Shown in pieces: positions 45,803 to 52,701 of a stretch of DNA of 64,000 bases. The DNA is taken from the NCBI GenBank assembly GCA_963839475.1, contig CAWIVH010000012.1, forward strand, positions 62,001 to 126,000, given 5' to 3'. Under the pieces are notes generated by a model. That model saw only the letters and a program-made list of their open reading frames with translations, ran no database searches and was not told the DNA's origin. This DNA comes from CAWIVH01 sp963839475 (GTDB taxonomy: Bacteria > Acidobacteriota > UBA6911). Each line of letters begins with the position of its first letter. Positions within the stretch are counted from its first letter, which is position 1. A program made the translations under genes and the position numbers.

Positions 45803-47980
45803 GTGCTCAGCAAAACCCAGAAGGAAGAAGTCTTCCGCTTTATCCGCCAACTCAAATCCACAGGATTCACTTTTCGCGATGTTGTCCGATTCCTGGACTT
45901 GGACAGCGACGACCGCAGAAGCCTTCAACGATATCTTGACGAGCTCGATTCCGACGGCGTGATTCACCGGATCAAGCGAGGCCGCTATGCGCTCCCGAGC
46001 CGCGAATCGCTGGTGGCCGGCACCCTGTCGTGCCACAAGGACGGATATGGATTTCTGGTGCCGGAAGACAGGACAACATATCCGCAGGATATTTTTATTC
46101 CGGCACGCAATATGGAAGATGCGCTGCATGGCGACCGCATCCTTATCAAGGTTGCGAAAAAATCAAGGCCCGCGGCTCGGGGGCCCTCAGGCCGCAGGCA
46201 ACCGGCGAAGAAGGGTGAAGCGCGGCTCGAAGGAAGTGTGGTACGGGTACTCGAACGGAAGAATCCGTGCATTGTCGGACGTTATTACGAACACCCCCGA
46301 TTCCCTTTTGCGGTACCGCTCGATGCCAGGATCATCCATGACATCCGGATCCCTTTTCATTACAGCAAGGGGGCGCGCAACGGCCAAATCGTGGTTCTGG
46401 CCCTTACCATGCCGCCGGGGAGATATCAGGATCCCGAGGGCCGGGTTATGGAAATCCTTGGCGATCCGGGCGACAAGGATATTGAATACCGAATCGTCCA
46501 AAGCAAATTTGCCCTTCCCACGGAGTTTGGTGAGGCGGCACAGGCGGAGGCGGCCTCAATCCCCGCAGGGGTGCTGGAGACGGAAAAAGTCGGACGGGAA
46601 GATTTCCGCGGAGAAATCGCCTTCACCATTGATGGCGAAACAGCACGGGATTTCGATGACGCGGTTACGCTGACAAAACTGAAGAATGGATTCTACAGGC
46701 TGGGAGTGCATATCGCCGATGTTTCCCATTACGTGATCGAGGGTTCCGCGATCGACCGCGAGGCCTATGCGCGCGGCACCTCGGTCTATTTCCCCGACCG
46801 CGCTATTCCGATGCTCCCCCCCAAGCTCTCGAGCGGAATCTGCAGCTTGAAGCCCAACGAGGAACGGCTGGTTTTTTCCGTGATCATGGACATCGATACC
46901 AGGGGAGAAATAGCCGGATGCCGGTTTTGCGAAGGCCTGTTGCGCAGCCGCGCCCGGATGACCTATACCGCTGTCGCAAAAATCCTCATCCAGCGGGATC
47001 CCGAGGAGAGAGCCAGGCACAAGGAGCTGATTCCCACCCTCGAGGCCATGGAAGAGCTCTGCGGGATCCTGGCGAAAAAAAGGTACCGGCGTGGCGCGGT
47101 CGATTTCGACCTGCCCGAGGCCGAAATCGACTTCGACGAAAACGGAAAGGTCATAAGCGTCGCCCAGGCCGAGAGAAACCTGGCTCATCGACTCATCGAG
47201 GAGTTCATGCTTCTGGCCAATGAATCGGTCGCCAGGCGGCTTTCCGAAGGGGGCGGGCCGGCTCTCTACCGCATTCATGAAAAACCCGACGCGCAGAAAG
47301 TGGAAGATTTTGCCGAATTTGCGCTCGCTTTGGGCTACCGCCTGGAGAGCCAGTCCGGCGAGTACCGGCCACGCGACTTTCAGAAGTTTGTCGAACAGAT
47401 CGAGGGCAAAGTCGAGGGTCGTTTCCTCGCGTATTTAATGCTGCGCTCCTTCATGCAGGCACGCTACTCCGAGTCCAATGTCGGGCACTTCGGGCTGGCC
47501 ACGGCCGAGTACACGCATTTCACCTCCCCGATCCGAAGGTATCCGGACCTGGTCGTGCACCGTCTTCTCAAAGATTGCCTCCGCGCCTCGCCTGATTCTG
47601 CATGGCGGACAAGAATGGTCGAACAGTTGCCGCTCCTTGCCGCCCACACCTCGGCCCGGGAGCGCAATGCAGACGAAGCCGAACGCGAAATCGAAAAAAT
47701 CAAGAAGGTCGAATTCATGTCGGGGAAGGTTGGGGACGACTTTGAGGCAATCGTGTATTCGGTCACGCGCCAGGGATTCTTTGTGGAGCTGCTGGATCAC
47801 TTTGTGGAAGGATTCGTGCCGGCGGGGACCCTGATCGATGACCGTTATCTTTATAAAGAGAGAACTCACTCCTTTGTCGGCGAACGCAACCGCAGGCGTT
47901 TCGAATTGGGTTCCCGGGTGAACGTGCGCCTGGATCACGCCGATCGCGAGACCTTCCGCCTGATTTTCTCCATAAGCTAG
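45803..47980 (+). CDS. rnr: Ribonuclease R
   Basis: A 725-residue 3'-5' exoribonuclease that degrades structured RNA. It has a winged-helix N-terminus (TQKEEVFRFIRQLKSTGFTFRDVVRFL), cold-shock domains (HKDGYGFLVPEDRTTYPQDIFIP), an RNB catalytic domain (DGETARDFDDAVTLTKLKNGFYRLGVHIADVSHYV with the metal-binding Asp cluster, SVYFPDRAIPMLPPKLSSGICSL, YTHFTSPIRRYPDLVVHR) and a C-terminal S1 domain. The start is a GTG with AAGGAGG four bases upstream. The last 214 bases of the gene are repeated downstream (see 48682-48895). Confidence 0.95.
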   Translation: MLSKTQKEEVFRFIRQLKSTGFTFRDVVRFLDLDSDDRRSLQRYLDELDSDGVIHRIKRGRYALPSRESLVAGTLSCHKDGYGFLVPEDRTTYPQDIFIPARNMEDALHGDRILIKVAKKSRPAARGPSGRRQPAKKGEARLEGSVVRVLERKNPCIVGRYYEHPRFPFAVPLDARIIHDIRIPFHYSKGARNGQIVVLALTMPPGRYQDPEGRVMEILGDPGDKDIEYRIVQSKFALPTEFGEAAQAEAASIPAGVLETEKVGREDFRGEIAFTIDGETARDFDDAVTLTKLKNGFYRLGVHIADVSHYVIEGSAIDREAYARGTSVYFPDRAIPMLPPKLSSGICSLKPNEERLVFSVIMDIDTRGEIAGCRFCEGLLRSRARMTYTAVAKILIQRDPEERARHKELIPTLEAMEELCGILAKKRYRRGAVDFDLPEAEIDFDENGKVISVAQAERNLAHRLIEEFMLLANESVARRLSEGGGPALYRIHEKPDAQKVEDFAEFALALGYRLESQSGEYRPRDFQKFVEQIEGKVEGRFLAYLMLRSFMQARYSESNVGHFGLATAEYTHFTSPIRRYPDLVVHRLLKDCLRASPDSAWRTRMVEQLPLLAAHTSARERNADEAEREIEKIKKVEFMSGKVGDDFEAIVYSVTRQGFFVELLDHFVEGFVPAGTLIDDRYLYKERTHSFVGERNRRRFELGSRVNVRLDHADRETFRLIFSIS

Positions 47981-48016
47981 GGTGCAAACAACCAAAACAG
48001 ATACATCTTTTTTTTT

Positions 48017-48268
48017 AACCACGAAGAACACTAAGACCGTAAATAATTGATTAACAATTCTTTGTGTATCACATCTGTAAATTCTTGTTTTTCAGGCAAG
48101 ATTTATTGAATCGTGAAAACGGTGGTGAATGCAACAAGTTCGCAGTCCTCAGTATCAGTTCGCAGTTCCTCATGCGACTGCGAACTGATACTGAGAACTG
48201 AGAACTGAAAACTGAGAACTTTGGTTGCGGCCAAAGGCTGCGTCACGGTCTTAGTGATTTTTGTGGTT
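48017..48268. repeat. AACCACGAAG-type hairpin, copy A, with a 181-base insertion in its loop
   Basis: The arms are 48017-48039 (AACCACGAAGAACACTAAGACCG) and 48246-48268. In copies B and C the same arms are separated by about 25 bases. Here the loop also contains bases 48065-48245, absent from the other copies. Confidence 0.75.
48148..48195. repeat. Perfect 19-bp inverted repeat inside the loop insertion
   Basis: 48148-48166 (CTCAGTATCAGTTCGCAGT) pairs exactly with 48177-48195 around a 10-base loop. It is followed by an AACTGAGAACTG-type short repeat to about 48220. It has no coding capacity. It looks like a small non-autonomous or REP-like element. Confidence 0.75.
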
Positions 48269-48288
48269 ATTAAGATTCGGCACAGGAA

Positions 48289-48385
48289 TCAAACGAGTGC
48301 CCGGACGAGGCATCCTGTCAGGGCATCTTCCTGTGCCGGGAAGACAGTTCTGAGATCCAGAAGGGCGCGGCCATCCTCAATGCGG
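48289..48385 (-). pseudogene. selA 3' fragment, copy A
   Basis: 97 bases matching 49022-49118, the last codons of selA, in the same orientation. It is the most diverged copy. It joins directly to an rnr 3' fragment at 48386. Confidence 0.8.
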
Positions 48386-48412
48386 TTCCGCCTGATTTTC
48401 TCCATAAGCTAG
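48386..48412 (+). pseudogene. rnr 3' fragment, copy B (27 bases)
   Basis: Identical to the last 27 bases of rnr (TTCCGCCTGATTTT through the TAG). The stop codon and the following spacer are kept. Confidence 0.75.
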
Positions 48413-48447
48413 GGTGCAATCAACCAAAACAGATGCATCTTTTTTTT

Positions 48448-48518
48448 AACCACGAATAACACTAAGACCGTAAATAATTGATTTAAAATTCTTTGCGGTC
48501 TTAGTGATTTTTGTGGTT
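48448..48518. repeat. AACCACGAAT-type hairpin, copy B
   Basis: The arms are 48448-48470 and 48496-48518, pairing at most of 23 positions, with a loop of about 25 A/T-rich bases. It could act as a two-way terminator between rnr and selA. Confidence 0.75.
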
Positions 48519-48538
48519 ATTAAGATTCGGCACAGGAA

Positions 48539-48684
48539 TCAAACGAGTGCCCGGACGAGGCATCCTGTCAGGGCCGGCTCCTGAGCCGGAAAAACCGTCC
48601 TGAGATCCAGGAGCGCGCGGTTTTCTTCGATGCGGAGGACAACCGCAGGTTCTGAGGTCCTCAAGCGTCTATCCAGAACTTGCG
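48539..48684 (-). pseudogene. selA 3' fragment, copy B
   Basis: 146 bases matching 49022-49167. It ends at a GCG shared with the start of the next rnr fragment, a three-base microhomology at the duplication junction. Confidence 0.82.
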
Positions 48685-48895
48685 CCAGGGATTCTTTGTG
48701 GAGCTGCTGGATCACTTTGTGGAAGGATTCGTGCCGGCGGGGACCCTGATCGATGACCGTTATCTTTATAAAGAGAGAACTCACTCCTTTGTCGGCGAAC
48801 GCAACCGCAGACGTTTCGAATTGGGTTCCCGGGTGAATGTGCGCCTGGATCACGCCGATCGCGAGACCTTCCGCCTGATTTTCTCCGTAAGCTAG
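48682..48895 (+). pseudogene. rnr 3' fragment, copy C
   Basis: 214 bases nearly identical to 47767-47980. It encodes the last 70 residues of ribonuclease R in frame (QGFFVELLDHFVEGFVPAGT to the stop) with a few synonymous changes and one Ile-to-Val change. There is no start codon or ribosome site, so it is a dead fragment. Confidence 0.85.
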
Positions 48896-48930
48896 GGTGC
48901 AATCAACCAAAACAGATACATCTTTTTTTT

Positions 48931-49001
48931 AACCACGAAGAACTCTAAGACCGTAAATGATTGATTTAAAATTCTTTGCGGTCTTAGTGATTTTTGTGGT
49001 T
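48931..49001. repeat. AACCACGAAG-type hairpin, copy C
   Basis: The arms are 48931-48953 and 48979-49001. This copy sits just past the selA stop and may serve as its terminator. Confidence 0.75.
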
Positions 49002-49021
49002 ATTAAGATTCGGCACAGGAA

Positions 49022-50428
49022 TCAAACGAGTGCCCGGACGAGGCATTCTGCCAGGGCTGGCTCCTGAGCCGGAAAAACCGTCCTGAGATCCAGGAGCGCG
49101 CGGCCATCTTCAATGCGGAGGACAACCGCAGGTTCCGAGGTCCTCAAGCGTCTGTCCAGAACTTGCGGAGTGCACCGGGATGAATGGAATGCGAGCAGCG
49201 TTGTCTCCAGGACAGAGTCGGGACACGAACCGCCGCCGATCAGGGAATGGCCGCGGATCAGTTCAACGCTGGCATCAGCGGGCAACTTCTTTCGGATTCG
49301 CCGGGCGAATCGGCGCGCCCTGTCCCGGATCTCATCCGGCGGCCGGGAGACCATGGCGAGCACCGGGATCTCCTCGAACTGCCTGCCGGTGCGGAAGCTC
49401 GTCAGTGTCGCCTCCAGCGCGCTGTAAACCAGCTTCTCTACGCGGAAGGTGCGCATAAGGGGATTTTTCCGAAGGAGCTCAATCCAAGGACGTTCTCCGG
49501 CGATGATTCCAGCTTGGGGCCCGCCCAGTATCTTGTCACAACTGAAGCAGATGAGGTTCACGCCGGCACGGAGGCTGTCTTGGGCCAGGGGTTCGTCTTT
49601 GATCCCGAACGGGTCGAGGTTCACCAGGCAACCGCTGCCGATATCCTCCACCAGCGGCAGGCGCGATCGGCGGGCGAGGTCTGCCAATTCGGCCAGAGAC
49701 GGGCGTGCCGTAAATCCCCGGACCCTGAAATTGCTGGGGTGCACCCGCAGCAGCATGGAAGTCTCAGGCCGGATTGCCTCTTGATAATCCTCGATTCGGG
49801 TTTTGTTGGTGCTGCCGACTTCACGCAGCAGGGCGCCGCTTCGGGCCATGATGTCCGGGATGCGGAAGGAGCCTCCGATTTCAACCAGCTCCCCGCGGGA
49901 GACGATGACTTCCCGTCCCGGCGCGATTGTATTGAGAATAAGGAACACCGCGGCGGCATTGTTATTGACCACCGTCGAGGCCTCGCAGCCAAGAATTTCG
50001 CAAATGACGGATTCCAGCAGCAGATCGCGCCGGGACCGTTCTCCCTTTTCCAGATCGAACTCCAGATTGGTATAATGAGATGAAGCTGCCAACAAAGCAT
50101 TCTGTGCGGCAGTGGACAGCGGTGCGCGCCCCAGGTTGGTGTGAACAATGACGCCGGTCCCATTGATCACCGGTCGGAGGGCCGGCCTGAGGGAGGATTG
50201 GATGCGGGCATCCAGCTCGGATTCGAGAAAGCCGGGATCCGATAACCGATCCGCAGCCATCCTGCCTGTGCGAAGCGCCGCGCGAATATCCTGGAGCATT
50301 CGCTGGATTTCGGTTACAACGAATCCGTGGCTGGTCCGTTCCAACCAGCGGACTGCCGCACTGGTAAGAAGCAATATGTCTACGCCCGGTATGCGCCGCA
50401 GGGTTTCCTGCAGGGATTCTGGAGTCAT
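49022..50428 (-). CDS. selA: L-seryl-tRNA(Sec) selenium transferase
   Basis: A 468-residue PLP enzyme that turns Ser-tRNA(Sec) into Sec-tRNA(Sec). It shows the family's N-terminal RRIPGVDILL, PVINGTGVIVHTNLGRAPLS, a VNNNAAAVFLILNT strand, LVEIGGSFRIPDIMARSGA, the PLP lysine in CFSCDKILGGPQAG, and a C-terminal domain with IRGHSLIGGGSCPD. The length is normal. It implies selenoproteins in this genome, but selB, selC and selD are not in the window. Its 3' end has two truncated copies downstream. Confidence 0.95.
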   Translation of the reverse strand: MTPESLQETLRRIPGVDILLLTSAAVRWLERTSHGFVVTEIQRMLQDIRAALRTGRMAADRLSDPGFLESELDARIQSSLRPALRPVINGTGVIVHTNLGRAPLSTAAQNALLAASSHYTNLEFDLEKGERSRRDLLLESVICEILGCEASTVVNNNAAAVFLILNTIAPGREVIVSRGELVEIGGSFRIPDIMARSGALLREVGSTNKTRIEDYQEAIRPETSMLLRVHPSNFRVRGFTARPSLAELADLARRSRLPLVEDIGSGCLVNLDPFGIKDEPLAQDSLRAGVNLICFSCDKILGGPQAGIIAGERPWIELLRKNPLMRTFRVEKLVYSALEATLTSFRTGRQFEEIPVLAMVSRPPDEIRDRARRFARRIRKKLPADASVELIRGHSLIGGGSCPDSVLETTLLAFHSSRCTPQVLDRRLRTSEPAVVLRIEDGRALLDLRTVFPAQEPALAECLVRALV

Positions 50429-50493
50429 GAGAGCATTTCAACACACGGGTGCGGGGCTGTCAATCTCCACCCTGCCCTGCCGAGAGGATGGTC

Positions 50494-51066
50494 ATGTCGT
50501 ACGAGGATGACCTGATCAATCTGGACGATTGGATCCGCCGGCTGAGAGTGGAATACACCATTTTCTTTAACGGCCACCGGCAGAGGCCGCCGGACGATTT
50601 GCGCCTCCGGGTTGACAATATGGTCAAAAGGCTCTCCGAATCCAATCTCACCTACGCGGAGCGTTTCCAGTATAACACCCTGATCAGCCGATACTACATG
50701 TTGAGAGACCAATGGCGGAAGAATCTGACCTCGCGCGAACTCGGGATTGACCGGAAGATCGAATCCGCCCAAAAGCCGGCTGCAAAGGTTGTCGGCCAAG
50801 CACAAACGCCGGCCAGCGGGATTTCTGTCTCCATTTCCGACCCGGGAGCTGAAGAAGATAAGGTACGTCACTTGTACGATACCCTCGTCCGTATGCGACA
50901 ACAGGGAACTTCGGGATCACCGCCCATTTCCTATCCGCAATTCGTCAAGTACATCGCCGCGCAAACTCAGGGGATCAGGAGCAGATCACAGTGCGGAAGT
51001 GTGCGCTTCACTCTGGCTCTCGAAGCCAACGCGGTAAAATTTACCGCCAAAGGTGAATCTTCCTGA
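50494..51066 (+). CDS. MXAN_5187 C-terminal-domain-like protein
   Basis: A 190-residue soluble protein. The N-terminal helical part (LDDWIRRLRVEYTIFFNGHRQRPPDDLRLRVDNMVKRLSESNLTYAERFQYNTLISRYYMLRDQW) and the late FVKYIAAQTQGIR segment resemble the MXAN_5187 C-terminal family of unknown function. I start it at 50494 because GAGAGGA precedes that ATG; the in-frame ATG at 50488 and the frame from 50449 overlap the divergent selA leader. The gene is divergent from selA. Confidence 0.72.
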   Translation: MSYEDDLINLDDWIRRLRVEYTIFFNGHRQRPPDDLRLRVDNMVKRLSESNLTYAERFQYNTLISRYYMLRDQWRKNLTSRELGIDRKIESAQKPAAKVVGQAQTPASGISVSISDPGAEEDKVRHLYDTLVRMRQQGTSGSPPISYPQFVKYIAAQTQGIRSRSQCGSVRFTLALEANAVKFTAKGESS

Positions 51067-51227
51067 CAAGGCCCTGGCGATAATCTTTCGACCCTTGTGC
51101 AGAACTCTGGCGTCTATCCCATTCGCCACAATGATGAGATCAGTCCAGCTCACCTCAAGATTGGACTGAGAGCCGCCTTATGTTGCCATGCGCTGTGTGA
51201 ATGGCTCAGTGCCCTGCGAAATCCGGA

Positions 51228-52520
51228 CTAAGGAGCCGCCCGGCTCGTTTTCCAAGGTTGTGCAATGATGCGGTGACTGACAAAGGAGATTCTCCAGGGA
51301 GTCTGCTGTTTAAACTCAACCCGGATCACGACTTGAAAACTAACCGGCAGTTGCCCGGAAGGGAGCTTTACCTTGCTCACGAGTTCCCGCGCATGAACCG
51401 GTTGGGTGACATACTCGACGGCGGCCCACGTTGCCTCGGTTGAAGCCGATGCCAGGATCATGAGGTCGCCATGCTCATGCGGGCCCGGAAGGCGATATAT
51501 AAGCGCATAATCCTCCAGCAGCTGTGTCTGGTCCTCACTCCAGGTACTGCGATAAGCATCCGGTTCGCCTGGCCGGGGGCTGGGATTCCGGATCGCGCCG
51601 CGCTCGATGGCGAAGCCTTCATCCGCCGGGATTTCTTTAAGGTGGGGATTAAACTTCGGCGAACCAAGAAAAATGACATCGCTGGACTTGAGGTCATCCC
51701 AGGAAAGCGTATTGCTTCGCTTGAGCATGAGGTCATGCTTCCTTGACTGCAGGAGCCGGCAGAGGAGGAAAGCCCCAGATGCTTCGCCAACCCCGGTATA
51801 GGGATAGGCAGGAACAGCATAGTCGCTCTGCAGTTCCTTCTGCAGTCCTTTGATTTGATCGGATGCTTGAGCCTCGGGCCAATCATTAATGCGCGGATTT
51901 CTGAAAAAGCTGCGCGACATTTTGGTGAAGAGCGGGGTTCCCAGGGAAATTGTCAGCTGATGCTCACTGTTCAAGAACGGCTGCCAGATCATCTCCAACT
52001 CAGGTGTCCAATCGATTCCCAAAGCGGCTTCGATCTGCCTGGCGGTTGGAGTCTGCGATCGCCAATGGAAAGCGAGCAGCATTAGGAGGACGAATCCCGT
52101 TCCTAGAACGATGGCCGCCAGGCGCCATCGCCGCATCCGCGCATTAAGGGACTCACGCCCGGCAACGGTCAGGGTGCCGTCAGTCTGGGAATTGAAGCGC
52201 AACTCATAATGGCCCCGGGGAATTTCTAAGCGAACCGCGCTTCCTGCTCCCTCTTTGCCATAATACTCATCCAGTTTGTGCCGGAGCTTGCTCGCCAGGA
52301 CCCGCACGGTGGGATCCTGTTGCGGATCATAGTCTTCTGGCTTGTGGAACGCCTCCACACCGATGGTGTATTCCTTGAGGCCATCTGCGCCGCTAAGGCA
52401 CTTCTCACCCAGATACTGGAGCAACCGGCGCAAACTATCCGCATGTCGGAACGTTTCGCTTTCCAGCACCTTTCGCAGTTCCGCGTCGTGCTGAACCTGC
52501 AACTCCCTCGATTGGGACAT
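51228..52520 (-). CDS. Membrane-anchored winged-helix regulator (acidobacterial, ToxR-like layout)
   Basis: 430 residues. The N-terminal part (SLRRLLQYLGEKCLSGADGLKEYTIGVEAFHKPEDYDPQQDPTVRVLASKLRHKLDEYY through LEIPRGHYELRF) is a winged-helix DNA-binding module common in Acidobacteriota. One membrane helix follows (LAAIVLGTGFVLLMLLAFHW, about residues 133-153). The C-terminal 270 residues are extracytoplasmic and of unknown fold. It is transcribed away from the receptor gene at 52702 with 181 bases between them. It is the natural candidate to sense a periplasmic signal and control the receptor. Confidence 0.82.
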   Translation of the reverse strand: MSQSRELQVQHDAELRKVLESETFRHADSLRRLLQYLGEKCLSGADGLKEYTIGVEAFHKPEDYDPQQDPTVRVLASKLRHKLDEYYGKEGAGSAVRLEIPRGHYELRFNSQTDGTLTVAGRESLNARMRRWRLAAIVLGTGFVLLMLLAFHWRSQTPTARQIEAALGIDWTPELEMIWQPFLNSEHQLTISLGTPLFTKMSRSFFRNPRINDWPEAQASDQIKGLQKELQSDYAVPAYPYTGVGEASGAFLLCRLLQSRKHDLMLKRSNTLSWDDLKSSDVIFLGSPKFNPHLKEIPADEGFAIERGAIRNPSPRPGEPDAYRSTWSEDQTQLLEDYALIYRLPGPHEHGDLMILASASTEATWAAVEYVTQPVHARELVSKVKLPSGQLPVSFQVVIRVEFKQQTPWRISFVSHRIIAQPWKTSRAAP

Positions 52521-52701
52521 GTTACCAGCCGCAATAACTAGTAAATTACAGGATTTCGACCTGTACCTACTTCACAGGATAGACGCAAAAATAGCAATCT
52601 GGCAACCATTAAAACTTATGTTGAGAACTTCAACGCAGAGCATCGCATCCCACGAGATCCTTCCCTGGCGGTCTCATAATCTCAAGAAAGGTGCAAGAAT
52701 A
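52521..52701. promoter_or_regulatory. Divergent control region between regulator and receptor
   Basis: 181 bases hold the promoters of both genes. TACAGG (52547-52552) and CCTGTA (52560-52565) form a small inverted repeat with a seven-base gap near the regulator's start, a possible operator. This is weak evidence. Confidence 0.35.

Larger units (their letters stand above)
47981..49021. repeat. Triplicated rnr/selA junction region
   Basis: Between the convergent genes rnr and selA the 3' end of rnr, a spacer with a hairpin, and the 3' end of selA occur three times in the same order. Copy A is the end of rnr (to 47980), a spacer (47981-48288) and a selA fragment (48289-48385). Copy B is an rnr fragment (48386-48412), a spacer and a selA fragment (48539-48684). 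Copy C is an rnr fragment (48682-48895), a spacer and the full selA. The rnr and selA pieces adjoin at each internal junction, so this arose by tandem duplication. Copies differ at a few to about 20 per cent of bases, copy A's selA piece most. Confidence 0.88.

Noticed and set aside
47981..49021. CRISPR array or phage attachment site at the 48-49 kb repeats
   Set aside because: The repeats are a few long units made of rnr and selA pieces, not short regular repeats with unique spacers, and no cas or integrase genes are near.
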